Below are positions 21,294 through 29,692 of a DNA stretch of 30,299 nt, in pieces. A program made the position numbers and the translations under genes. The DNA is from a virus: positions 1 through 30,299 of the IMG/VR virus record IMGVR_UViG_3300022821_000923. One strand, 5' to 3'. Below the pieces are notes generated by a model. It saw only the letters and a list, made by a program, of their open reading frames with translations, was not told where the DNA came from and did not search any database. The stretch's first letter is position 1, and every line of letters starts with the position of its first letter.

Positions 21294-23495
21294 ATGTTGA
21301 ATCAAAGAGCGTTAGAATTAGTTGTCAAAGCCAGGAATGCTACTGCAGCAGGATTAGCTTCCGCTCAGAGGTCAATCCGAAACTTCTCCACGAGGGCAGG
21401 AAATGCTATGAGGGGAGCAGGACGAGCCGGAGGTAAAGCAGCAAAGTTCCTAAAGACTCATTGGATGGCGGTAGCCGCAGTTATTACTGGTGTGGCTATG
21501 GCGGCTATGAAATCATTGAATGCTTTTGCAGACTTCGAAAAGGGATTGGCCAACATAGCTATTCTAATGGGTAGTAATACTGGAGATGTGAAACAGTTTG
21601 AGAAGGCTATTAAGGAATTATCGGTAACCTATGGACTGACTACTAAATCGCTCCTTAAGTCTAGTTTTGACATACATTCTGCTGTAGGAAATACTGCAGA
21701 GTCTTTGAACATCTTAGCTGCTGCTTCTAAACTAGCTGTCGCTGGTGGTTCGGATATGGAAGCAACGACTCAGGGGTTGGTAACTCTAATGGAGGCGTAC
21801 GGGAGTTCTCTTAACGGTGCTGCTGACGCTGCAGACTTGTTATTTAAAGCACAGGTTAGAGCCAGAGCGACTATAGGTGAGTTATCATCTGCTGCTGGTA
21901 GGTTTTTACCAATGGCAAGTGACTTAGAGATTTCTGCTGAAGATACAATGGCCGCGTATGCTAAGATGACTGTCTCGATGGGTAACTATAATGAAGCCGC
22001 TACAGCGATGACAGGTATTATGCAGGGTCTGTTGAAACCTACCGAAGAGTTACAAGCGAAGTCTCAAGATTGGTTCGATATGACTACTCAAGAGGCCTTA
22101 AAACAAGGTAAGTTTTTAGACATCTTAGAAGAGATGGGCAAGGTACGGAAAGAAGAATTAGGACGTATGTTACCTAGGGTTAGAGCCTTGAAGGGATTGA
22201 TAGCAGCAACTAAAGAGATGAATGAGACGAGAAAGTTTGCTATAGAGTTTGCGAATAGGCAGGGTATCACGGAAGAGGCGTTAAAGGTTCAGATGGAGAC
22301 GACTAAGAAGAAATTGGATAAAGTAGCTGCTTCTTGGCATATGATGAATATAGAAGTAGGAGGGTTCATCGCAAAGGAAACTCCCTTAATTAGCGCTATG
22401 CAAAATATAGCATTGGCTATGAGGAAGTTACCAGATATGATAAGGGGGGGACTATTTACATCAGTTAAGGATGGTATCCTAGATGCAATCTTTCCAGGAG
22501 GCGCAGAAGTAGGAAGCAGAGCGGTTGCTTTCGTCAATAACGCTATAGATAAAGTAAGTGGAGTAAAAAAAGATACTGGAGGAGCTCCAACACCAACAAC
22601 TCCAATTGTTTCAGGAGGGGACCCTTGGGAGGGCCAAAGTCAAGAGGAGTTTGCAGCTAATAAGAAACTTGAGATACTAAGAGTTTCGAACACAAAAGAA
22701 GCTGAGTTAGTCTTAGAAGGAACCACAGCAATTGCTGCTATAATGGAAGAGGCTCATGAGAAGACTGCGTATATGAAAGAACAAGAAAAAATAGCAATAC
22801 TTCAAGGAGAGATGGATAAGGTCGCAGCTATTTGGTTGGCGGAGACACAGATTCAAGAAATTCGAGAGGCCGCAGGTGATAGATATATGGAGTTGCTAGC
22901 AGCACAACAGGAAATGGTAAAGAAGGTAGCTTTAGCGAATGCTCAAGCAATTATGAGCTCCACTGCTCAAACAATGGGTTCAGTAGCGTCTCTATTTGAA
23001 ATAGCCCAGGGAGAGAGTAAGAAGTATGCAATGGTCATAAAAGCTCTCAGGGTAGGAGAGGCTATAATAAATACAGCGGTTGCAGTTACTGCTGCATTAG
23101 CAGCACCACCTGGATGGCCTCTCAATATGATGGGCGTAATATCTGCAGGAGCTGCTGGAGCAGTACAGGTAGCAACTATTATGTCACAAGGATTTGCAGC
23201 AGGTACAGATAGTGTCCCTGCAAGTCTAACCCCAGGAGAGATGGTAGTTCCTAAGAGTTTCGCATCTGCGATAAGAGCGGGAAACTTAACTCTAGGAGGA
23301 CCCTCAGGTGGAGGGGAGTCAACAGGAGCAGGTTCAGGAAATGTTGTGAACCACAACTATTACATCCAAGCGGTAGACGCGCCTAGTTTTGCTAATCTGG
23401 TTCAATCGAATCCAGAAGCTATAGAAATAGTCGTTGGAAGGGCAGTTATGAACAATACACCGCTTAGAGGTGCAATGAGGGAGAACTTAATATAA
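21294..23495 (+). CDS. Tape measure protein
   Basis: A 733-residue protein that sets tail length and helps DNA enter the cell. The first 50 residues are basic and helical; a hydrophobic Ala-rich helix follows at about 54-70 (HWMAVAAVITGVAMAAM). The stretch with FEKGLANIAILMGSNTGDV and YGLTTKSLLKSSFDIHSA is typical of TP901-type tape measures. The helical middle contains coiled-coil regions. The C-terminus has FAAGTDSVPASLTPGEMVVP, a common end of tape measures. At about 0.15 nm per residue the tail would be near 110 nm (inference). No lytic domain (SLT or peptidase) is seen inside. The stop overlaps the next start (TAATG). Confidence 0.88.
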   Translation: MLNQRALELVVKARNATAAGLASAQRSIRNFSTRAGNAMRGAGRAGGKAAKFLKTHWMAVAAVITGVAMAAMKSLNAFADFEKGLANIAILMGSNTGDVKQFEKAIKELSVTYGLTTKSLLKSSFDIHSAVGNTAESLNILAAASKLAVAGGSDMEATTQGLVTLMEAYGSSLNGAADAADLLFKAQVRARATIGELSSAAGRFLPMASDLEISAEDTMAAYAKMTVSMGNYNEAATAMTGIMQGLLKPTEELQAKSQDWFDMTTQEALKQGKFLDILEEMGKVRKEELGRMLPRVRALKGLIAATKEMNETRKFAIEFANRQGITEEALKVQMETTKKKLDKVAASWHMMNIEVGGFIAKETPLISAMQNIALAMRKLPDMIRGGLFTSVKDGILDAIFPGGAEVGSRAVAFVNNAIDKVSGVKKDTGGAPTPTTPIVSGGDPWEGQSQEEFAANKKLEILRVSNTKEAELVLEGTTAIAAIMEEAHEKTAYMKEQEKIAILQGEMDKVAAIWLAETQIQEIREAAGDRYMELLAAQQEMVKKVALANAQAIMSSTAQTMGSVASLFEIAQGESKKYAMVIKALRVGEAIINTAVAVTAALAAPPGWPLNMMGVISAGAAGAVQVATIMSQGFAAGTDSVPASLTPGEMVVPKSFASAIRAGNLTLGGPSGGGESTGAGSGNVVNHNYYIQAVDAPSFANLVQSNPEAIEIVVGRAVMNNTPLRGAMRENLI

Positions 23496-24061
23496 TGAGT
23501 GCAGAAATCTTTACAGGAGATATTGTATTATCGTATGAGAAAACAAAGATATATCGAACGTTAGTCTCTCCATTTATGAGTGGTAAGGAGCAAAGACGTT
23601 CTAAGTGGACTCGTCCGAAACATAGATTCAAATGGGGAGCAACTGGAAGGAACACAGAGCAGTCTGATTACCTATACAACTTCTTCAATGGAAAGTCAGG
23701 AAAGGGAGAAAGCTTCTATTGGGAGGCTACAGATGAAAGTCCTATCTCCCAAAGTGGAGATGAACATGTAGGAACTGGAACAGGTTCGGAGAAATCCTTT
23801 CAGTTCGATAGGTATCCAGTTAAGAGTGGTGATTGTGATTTAACCGTAGATGGTACTCCAGTAACAGAGGCTTCTGATTATACGGTGAACTATACTACGG
23901 GCGCAATAGAGTTCTCTGTAGCTCCAGGAAGTGCTGAACTTGTAATGGCAACAGATTATAGATTCTACTATCAAGTTAGGTTTGGTGGGGATGAGTTGTC
24001 GCGAGAACAATTCGCCTACAAACTTTGGAATTTTGACATTGACTTGGTAGAGGTGTTATGA
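23495..24061 (+). CDS. Distal tail protein (DUF2460-like)
   Basis: A 188-residue protein just after the tape measure. It has the DUF2460 pattern: GDIVLSYEKTKIYRTLVSPF, then a central FKWGATGRNTEQSDYLYNFF with the aromatic Gly-rich loop GKSGKGESFYWEATDES. Proteins of this type (gene-transfer-agent gp12 family) form the distal tail ring that links tube and hub. It contains two SGD triplets. Start overlaps the tape measure stop and its stop overlaps the next start (ATGA). Confidence 0.8.
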   Translation: MSAEIFTGDIVLSYEKTKIYRTLVSPFMSGKEQRRSKWTRPKHRFKWGATGRNTEQSDYLYNFFNGKSGKGESFYWEATDESPISQSGDEHVGTGTGSEKSFQFDRYPVKSGDCDLTVDGTPVTEASDYTVNYTTGAIEFSVAPGSAELVMATDYRFYYQVRFGGDELSREQFAYKLWNFDIDLVEVL

Positions 24062-24909
24062 GAAACTTAACTCAAGATTTTAAGACAACTGCATCAGGTG
24101 ACCACAATAGACCAGTCGAATTGATTGACCTCTATCTGGACACAACTACATATTACTTCGTGGCTAACAACACGGAGAGTATTAGCTTCTTCAATGCTGC
24201 TTCGGGAGATGCTGCAGTTTATCAACCAGTACCAGGTTCGAGAAGTTCTGCGAAGTCTTCTTTGGGATTAGACATAGACAGAGTGAGAGTAGGAATATCC
24301 AATGTAGATAAGAGTTTGGTAGGATACTTACAGGCTAATGAGTTCAGAGGTAGACGAATAGTTATCCGACAGGTATTCACTAACGTATTGGGGTCCTCAG
24401 GAGATGCTGTTACTATATTCGATGGTCTAATGGATTCTCCAGCGGTAGACGATAAATGGTTATCCATAAATGTAGTTCCAAGGATAAGTTCGTTGAAGAA
24501 GAAAGCCCCTCACATATGGTATCAGTTACCTTGCAATTGGAGGTTCGGGGGAGAGGAGTGTGGAGTAAATGTAGCAGATGCTGCGTACAGCAAAAGTAAG
24601 ACATGTGACGCTGATTGTACTACAACTGAACTTAAAGGAGTTGATGTAACGGAGGCAGATAGGTATTGGAGAAGAGGTTACGTAAGATTCACATCGGGTC
24701 AGAATGACGGGTACAGACAAACAGTAGATACAAGTATAGTAGGACAGATTACTTTAGACAACCCTATGCCTTATGCACCAGCAGTGGGAGATACATACAC
24801 GGTGCGGACTGGTTGCGATAAGACGTTATTCATGTGCAGTGGCGATTATGGCAACGAAGCAAACTTCGGGGGCTTTCATACCATCCCTGAGAATATGGTG
24901 ATAAAATGA
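24058..24909 (+). CDS. Tail hub protein (DUF2163/BR0599-like)
   Basis: A 283-residue protein of the DUF2163/BR0599 family (gene-transfer-agent gp13 type). The N-terminal part is the hub beta domain (LIDLYLDTTTYYFVA, VTIFDGLMDSPAV). The C-terminal part carries six cysteines: Cys159, Cys168, Cys183, Cys187, Cys253, Cys260. The end reads GCDKTLFMC, then NEANFGGFHTIP, diagnostic of the family. The cysteines may hold an Fe-S cluster, as in lambda gpL; this is inference from conserved cysteines. Four SGD triplets are present. Start and stop overlap neighbours by 4 bases (ATGA), so the distal tail genes are coupled. Confidence 0.85.
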   Translation: MRNLTQDFKTTASGDHNRPVELIDLYLDTTTYYFVANNTESISFFNAASGDAAVYQPVPGSRSSAKSSLGLDIDRVRVGISNVDKSLVGYLQANEFRGRRIVIRQVFTNVLGSSGDAVTIFDGLMDSPAVDDKWLSINVVPRISSLKKKAPHIWYQLPCNWRFGGEECGVNVADAAYSKSKTCDADCTTTELKGVDVTEADRYWRRGYVRFTSGQNDGYRQTVDTSIVGQITLDNPMPYAPAVGDTYTVRTGCDKTLFMCSGDYGNEANFGGFHTIPENMVIK

Positions 24910-25337
24910 TAAATGACAGAGTGCAGAAGTATGTAGGAGTTAAGTATAAACTCAAAGGGGAAACACTAGAGGAGGGCATGGATTGCGTAACTCTATTGAT
25001 AGCCTATTATAGAGAATTGGGAACCCAGGCACAAGAGCAGTTTCCCGATTATGAGTTTGACGGACATTTTATACTTACCACAGCAAGAAAATTCAATGAT
25101 GAGATTGCAAAACTTACCGCCGGAGGACATAGGAGAGATAGGATAGAAGACCTAAAGGAAAACGACTTAATATTCTTCTCCATAAGTGGGAAGGATAGAA
25201 TAGAGTTGGCCGCTGCCTATCTGGGGGATAATAAGTTCTTGTATATGCCTCACGTAGGAAAGAGTTGTATATCTTCCCTCAGTGACTATTGGACGGGGAA
25301 GTTTAGATACGGCCTGGAGGTGGTAGGATGCCTGTAA
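24906..25337 (+). CDS. NlpC/P60-like tail protein, probably catalytically impaired
   Basis: A 143-residue protein where tail tip peptidases of the NlpC/P60 type sit (gene-transfer-agent gp14). The nucleophile Cys27 is in GMDCVTLLIAYYRELG, as in the family's DC motif. In active enzymes the His lies in a HVGIYLG segment. Here the matching segment reads IELAAAYLG (99-107), with no His. The next position normally polar is Tyr113, and a His is found only at 116 (MPHVGK). Either the active site is rearranged or the peptidase is dead and kept as a structural part. The start overlaps the hub gene (ATGA), and 10 bases overlap the J gene. Confidence 0.75.
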   Translation: MINDRVQKYVGVKYKLKGETLEEGMDCVTLLIAYYRELGTQAQEQFPDYEFDGHFILTTARKFNDEIAKLTAGGHRRDRIEDLKENDLIFFSISGKDRIELAAAYLGDNKFLYMPHVGKSCISSLSDYWTGKFRYGLEVVGCL

Positions 25338-28300
25338 CAGCCACCGCTGTAACATATGCCATTATAGGTTGGGTAATTGTCGCTGCCGGAGCCGCTGTAG
25401 TTTACGGTATGATGACTGCTCCGAAGTCTGGAGCAGTTGGTGGCGGTAACCTTATTGGTGCGGGTGGTTCTTCTCCACGATATGGATTTGGTGCTCTTCA
25501 GAATACAACTACTTCAGAGTTACCTCTTCCGATTCTATACGGCACACTGAAGATGTATGGTAACAATGTTTACCAAAGTGAACCTGGTGCTTCAGTAAAG
25601 AGAGCGATTTGTATCTGTATGGGAGAAGTTACAAGTATAACAGATGTTAAAGTAAACGACACTCCAATAGAGGATATTGGAAGTTGTTCCTATACTGCGT
25701 ACCTAGGAACTGAAACCCAAGACCAAGATGAGAGGTTCGCGGGTAAGTTATACGGTATGAGAAGGTTCGCTTATCTAGCGGTTACTCTTACTGCTGGGAG
25801 CAAACTAAAAGGTGGTAACCCCGTTGTATCCTCAACTGTAGCGGGAACGAAAGTACGAACTCCTTATGCAGCACTCAATTGGACCAATACAAAGTACTCC
25901 AATAATCCATCCGCTTGCGTATTGGATTTTCTGACTAATCAAAGATATGGATGTGGATTGGGTGACGATGTAATCGACTTCACCAGTTTCTACAATTCAT
26001 ACCTTTACTGTGATGGTCAAGTAGAAGATGGGGATGGAGGGTTAGAGAATAGATTCGAACTGGATATGGTAATTGACTCTCAGAGGTCTCAGTTAGATAT
26101 CCTAGGTGAGATACTTGCTACCTTTGGAGGGTTCCTAGTGTGGGCCCAAGGTAAACTGTTTCTTAACGTAGAGAAGGAAGAAGTATCAACTCAGGACTTT
26201 GATGAAGATACTATCATACAGGATAGTGCGAAGTTCTCAATGACGGGTAAGGATGAGTTCTACAATAGGATAAAGGTTCTCTTCTTAGACCCCGAGAATG
26301 AATATACGAAAGTTTACGCCATTGCAGAAGACTTGAATGACCAGGTCTTGAGAAACGACTTAGAGGGAGGACGAGGAGTAGTAGGTACAGAAGTCCAACT
26401 TATGGGAATCACCAGACAGAGTCAAGCACTCAGAGTAGCAAACTTCTTTCTGCGAATGTCCCGGGTCGTTGGGGTTAACCTAACATTCAAAACGTCTATC
26501 CTAGCTGTACATTGTGAACCCGGAGATGTCATATCTGTAACTTTACCCGATTACAATTGGGATAAGAAGCAATTCAGAATACTGTCTATAGCCGAAATGG
26601 ATGATGACAATAGGTTGATAGAATGTAGGGAGCACTATGGTACTCTCTATACTGACAGTTATGGAGGGGACTTATCCAACTACACCCGTCCAGTTCTACC
26701 ATTAACAGATTATGAAACGCAACCTCTTCCAAATCCAACAGACGTGGATGCTAAAGAGACTGTTTATTTCAATCACGATGGTGCAGCTATTTCAGATTTG
26801 GAAGTTACTTGGGATGGGATAAAGCAAGGATTTGAATACTTCGATTACTACCAAGTGGAGTTAAGGAAGGTAGGAGATAGTGAATTAGCAAGGTTAGAGG
26901 ATTACAAAGATGACCCAATCCTCAACCTAGGTTTATTCATCAATGTATGGACATCAGGAGATGATGGATATACAGTGGTAGGGTATACGAAAGATGAGTA
27001 TATGACTATTCCAGATGTGGAAAGTCAGGCAACCTATATAATCAGAGTTAAGACAGTCTCCACGAGAGACTATATTTCCGATGGTGCGTATTCTGCTAAC
27101 ATCATCACTTTAGGTAAACAAGGTGCCCCAGCAGTTGTTCAGGGACTTACGAATACATTTACGAACGAGATAACACTGGCTTGGACTCCCAATACAGATG
27201 TAGACCTGTGGGGATATGAAATACGTACTACTGATGTGACTTGGGCCTCTGGTGATGTTTCTAATCTCGTATTTAGGGGTCAGGCGGATACGTACACAAT
27301 AATAAGTCCAGGTTCTCGCGCTCCTGGTACTTATTATTGTAGGGCGATAGACAGGAGTGGTAACTACTCGGTCTCTTCGGCCAGTACTACACCTACCAAT
27401 GCTGCTCCTGCTGCGCCCGTTATAGAACCACTAGTGTGGTTTGGGTTTGCAGAACTAAACTGGGTAGACGTTACAGACCCTGACCTTGTAAGTTACGACA
27501 TCTACGTATCGAGAAATAACACATGGGGGAGTGGGGATGACTGGTTAGAGTCAAAGGTAGTAGGAACCAGAGCAACAATCCTAGGAGACCCTCCAGTTGC
27601 TGGTAGTGGGGATAGTGGAACAAATGACACTCTAACTGCAACAGAGTTAGTAGGTTCTGGAGATAGGAGGTTTGAGGGAGACCAGTTAGCTATAACAAGA
27701 GGTACTGGAAGAGGACAAACTAGACAGGTTATAGGATACGATGCAGTCGCAGGAACAATAACAGGAGACACTGTTTGGGATACTAATCCAGATGCTACCT
27801 CAGAATGGTTGCTGACCGATAAGAGATGGTACAGAGTTTACGGGGTGGATACTTATGGTAGCGGAGATGCTTCAAACGTTGTATCCGTCGAATATAAGAC
27901 GCTAACAGCAGACATGTTTGGCGATGAAGTCATAAAAGCCAGAAATCTCTATGCCGGGGAGATACTAACACTGTCTGCTCAAATCAGAGATGCTATCATA
28001 AACAACGCTCATATCATTAACCTTTCAGTTACGAAACTAATAGCAGGTACCTTAGCTGCAGGCTCGATAGTCATAAACGAATCGGGAGACATAAGAAGTG
28101 ACAATTATGTGGAGGGAGTTACTGGATTCAAATTAGACGGTACAGACGGGTTAGAGATTAACTCGGGAACGATATACGGAGCAGGAGTTTCAGACGTAGT
28201 AGGAAGGTCACTATTTTGGTATCTTCCAGGGTCTCCCGAGTCTGGGGACAACGCCAGTGGAACTTTCATAATGCCTTTCGACGCTACTATAAAGAGTGCA

Positions 28301-28561
28301 AGAGGTTATATAGAGAAACCTTCTTCAGGAGACTCAGTCATAGTAGACGTAGACGTTAATGGTTCATCTATCTGGGCGTCCAGTCAGTGGAACAGAATAA
28401 TACTTCCATCAGGAGATGAAACCCCCGAAACGGTTATCAGAGAAGTATTTGATACAACGACTATCGCATCCGGGGATGAAGTGACTATAGGAGTAGACCA
28501 GATAGGTTCGCTCTATGAGGGTGAAGATATTTCAATTCAACTCGACGTGGAGATAGCATAA
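25328..28561 (+). CDS. Tail tip / host specificity protein J-like
   Basis: A 1077-residue tip attachment protein. It starts with a hydrophobic segment (about 8-28, VTYAIIGWVIVAAGAAVVYG), common in J-type and gene-transfer-agent gp15 proteins. The N-terminal half is the hub/tip domain (YGFGALQNTTTSELPLPILY). From about residue 480 come fibronectin-type III-like beta domains (EVTWDGIKQGF, EITLAWTPNTDVDLWGYE, ELNWVDVTDPDLVSYDIY). The next part has a fibre stem motif, NNAHIINLSVTKLIAGTL, and the C-terminal sandwich starts near FWYLPGSPES. This exposed half holds eleven SGD triplets; the first half holds none. The GGAGGT ribosome site is inside the previous gene. The stop overlaps the next start (TAATG). 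Confidence 0.88.
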   Translation: MPVTATAVTYAIIGWVIVAAGAAVVYGMMTAPKSGAVGGGNLIGAGGSSPRYGFGALQNTTTSELPLPILYGTLKMYGNNVYQSEPGASVKRAICICMGEVTSITDVKVNDTPIEDIGSCSYTAYLGTETQDQDERFAGKLYGMRRFAYLAVTLTAGSKLKGGNPVVSSTVAGTKVRTPYAALNWTNTKYSNNPSACVLDFLTNQRYGCGLGDDVIDFTSFYNSYLYCDGQVEDGDGGLENRFELDMVIDSQRSQLDILGEILATFGGFLVWAQGKLFLNVEKEEVSTQDFDEDTIIQDSAKFSMTGKDEFYNRIKVLFLDPENEYTKVYAIAEDLNDQVLRNDLEGGRGVVGTEVQLMGITRQSQALRVANFFLRMSRVVGVNLTFKTSILAVHCEPGDVISVTLPDYNWDKKQFRILSIAEMDDDNRLIECREHYGTLYTDSYGGDLSNYTRPVLPLTDYETQPLPNPTDVDAKETVYFNHDGAAISDLEVTWDGIKQGFEYFDYYQVELRKVGDSELARLEDYKDDPILNLGLFINVWTSGDDGYTVVGYTKDEYMTIPDVESQATYIIRVKTVSTRDYISDGAYSANIITLGKQGAPAVVQGLTNTFTNEITLAWTPNTDVDLWGYEIRTTDVTWASGDVSNLVFRGQADTYTIISPGSRAPGTYYCRAIDRSGNYSVSSASTTPTNAAPAAPVIEPLVWFGFAELNWVDVTDPDLVSYDIYVSRNNTWGSGDDWLESKVVGTRATILGDPPVAGSGDSGTNDTLTATELVGSGDRRFEGDQLAITRGTGRGQTRQVIGYDAVAGTITGDTVWDTNPDATSEWLLTDKRWYRVYGVDTYGSGDASNVVSVEYKTLTADMFGDEVIKARNLYAGEILTLSAQIRDAIINNAHIINLSVTKLIAGTLAAGSIVINESGDIRSDNYVEGVTGFKLDGTDGLEINSGTIYGAGVSDVVGRSLFWYLPGSPESGDNASGTFIMPFDATIKSARGYIEKPSSGDSVIVDVDVNGSSIWASSQWNRIILPSGDETPETVIREVFDTTTIASGDEVTIGVDQIGSLYEGEDISIQLDVEIA

Positions 28562-29055
28562 TGCCTTCAAAAGACCTTGTTTATAATCAAGACCTAGTAG
28601 TAGTAGAAGGAGGTTCTTTTACTATAGGGGCAATCGCTGATATGAATGATGCTAACGATGCGTCTTATCGGGGCAAGTGGGACGCTCTTGGGGTGACTGC
28701 TGGAGGGTCTATATCCTCAATATGTTGGTTTCCCCGTAGTAAGATACAAGAGGTGAAACTAAAGTTTACTTCAGTTGGAGGAGGAAGAAGTGGGGGGTAT
28801 CGACAATGGGGCATACAATTATACTTTAATGGTGATTGGCAAGACATAATATATGTTGAAACAACTCAGGGGACAACTACAGCAACGTGGATATCAGATG
28901 ATACTGGATGGTCAGGAGTTACAGGAATGAAAGCGATTGTAGTGGGTCTGGGTAGGGATTTGCAAATTCCCTATAGCACTTCTCAGGGGTACGCTTATAT
29001 TTATGAAATGCAAGCTTGGGGGGCCCCTGCTGGGGGCTACCACCATATGTTATAA
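28561..29055 (+). CDS. Hypothetical beta-rich tail-tip protein
   Basis: A 164-residue protein starting at the J stop (TAATG). It has an aromatic and Gly-rich make-up with alternating strands (EVKLKFTSVGGG, WGIQLYFNGDWQDIIYVE, TTATWISDDTGWSG, AYIYEMQAWGAP). This is the pattern of a jelly-roll or discoidin-like binding domain. The position directly after J is where receptor-binding or J-accessory proteins lie. There is no SGD triplet in it. No specific family is recognised; the host-binding role is inference. Confidence 0.65.
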   Translation: MPSKDLVYNQDLVVVEGGSFTIGAIADMNDANDASYRGKWDALGVTAGGSISSICWFPRSKIQEVKLKFTSVGGGRSGGYRQWGIQLYFNGDWQDIIYVETTQGTTTATWISDDTGWSGVTGMKAIVVGLGRDLQIPYSTSQGYAYIYEMQAWGAPAGGYHHML

Positions 29056-29072
29056 CAAACAAGGAGGTAGAG

Positions 29073-29264
29073 ATGGAACAGATTCAAGCAATAGTGGACA
29101 TGATAATAGCGTATATACCTATAGCGTTAACAGTTGTAGGTACGTTTGCTCTTATCGCAACTAAGACACCGAATAAGGTAGATGATAAGATACTCCAGGT
29201 CATACTGGATGTTATCAACTTCCTAGGTGCAAACTTAGGCAAAGCGAAGAACGAAGATGTTTAG
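29073..29264 (+). CDS. Small membrane protein, holin-like candidate
   Basis: A 63-residue protein. I chose ATG at 29073 because AAGGAGGTAGAG lies just upstream; an earlier in-frame start at 29016 overlaps the previous gene and has no ribosome site. It has one strong membrane segment (about 8-29, VDMIIAYIPIALTVVGTFALIA). A TKTPNKVDD linker and a short helix ending in NLGKAKNEDV follow. This resembles small phage membrane proteins with a TPTPKDD-type linker that occur near lysis genes. It may act as a holin, but no endolysin is next to it in the window. Confidence 0.6.
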   Translation: MEQIQAIVDMIIAYIPIALTVVGTFALIATKTPNKVDDKILQVILDVINFLGANLGKAKNEDV

Positions 29265-29496
29265 CATCAGTGCCATTCTCGGGATACTACATCAAGGTCT
29301 TGCGATAGTTCGTAATGCTACAGACCCAGATAAGAAGGATAAGAACTTCAATGTGGGTCTGAAGAAGAATTGGAAGAAGGCTTTGGATGTAGCAGAGGAC
29401 ATCTGTGAACTGATTGATGAACATCAGAACGCATTGCCTGAGAAGGTAAAAAGAAAATATAAAAAACTCAAGAGTAAGTTCAATGATTTGGACTAA
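29257..29496 (+). CDS. Small basic protein after holin-like gene
   Basis: A 79-residue protein overlapping the preceding gene by 8 bases, with AAGCGAAGAACGAAG-type purines rather than a clean ribosome site. This suggests coupled translation. It has a short hydrophobic start (MFSISAILGILHQGLAIV) and then a charged helical part ending in KRKYKKLKSKFNDLD. The mild N-terminal hydrophobic stretch and helical tail could fit a lysis accessory. No family is recognised. It is the last gene before the terminator at 29525. Confidence 0.6.
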   Translation: MFSISAILGILHQGLAIVRNATDPDKKDKNFNVGLKKNWKKALDVAEDICELIDEHQNALPEKVKRKYKKLKSKFNDLD

Positions 29497-29524
29497 CGAA
29501 TAAAAAGTTAAAACTTTTGCGAAT

Positions 29525-29565
29525 AACGCTATCCCTCAATAAACATACGGGGTATAGCGTTTTTT
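29525..29565 (+). terminator. Rho-independent terminator closing the structural operon
   Basis: AACGCTATCCC pairs with GGGGTATAGCGTT (one bulged base) around a loop of about 13 bases. The stem is followed directly by a run of six T. It lies 29 bases after the last structural gene and before the promoter at 29610. It is the clearest terminator in the window. Confidence 0.88.
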
Positions 29566-29609
29566 GTTAAAAGAATTCTTCCTTAGGTAGAATTATTTTA
29601 ATTATTTTC

Positions 29610-29638
29610 TTGACGAAATCGGATTTATAACATATAAT
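29610..29638 (+). promoter_or_regulatory. Sigma70-type promoter
   Basis: TTGACG (29610-29615) and TATAAT (29633-29638) are separated by exactly 17 bases, in an AT-rich stretch just after the terminator. The predicted start of transcription is near 29645, about 48 bases before the next gene. The match to the consensus is near perfect (one mismatch in the -35). Confidence 0.85.
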
Positions 29639-29640
29639 TT

Positions 29641-29656
29641 ATTTATAGATATAAAT
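29641..29656 (+). promoter_or_regulatory. Palindrome overlapping the predicted transcription start (possible operator)
   Basis: ATTTATA and TATAAAT form a 7+7 inverted repeat with a 2-base centre. Its centre lies about 10 bases after the -10 box, at the expected +1 site. Placement fits an operator for a dimeric repressor. AT-rich palindromes arise easily by chance in this sequence, so the call is tentative. Confidence 0.45.
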
Positions 29657-29692
29657 AGAACTAATAAGTTATAACAAACAAGGGAGGCTGCG

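Noticed and set aside
22967-23356. Longest minus-strand frames, such as those across the tape measure and the tail genes
   Set aside because: They mirror the codon pattern of firmly called plus-strand genes, have no ribosome sites and no recognisable domains.
23495-28561. Window as a true gene transfer agent rather than a phage
   Set aside because: Only the distal tail order is alike; the GpA terminase, Mu-type portal and protease, sugar cassette and a promoter-led regulatory unit fit a phage.
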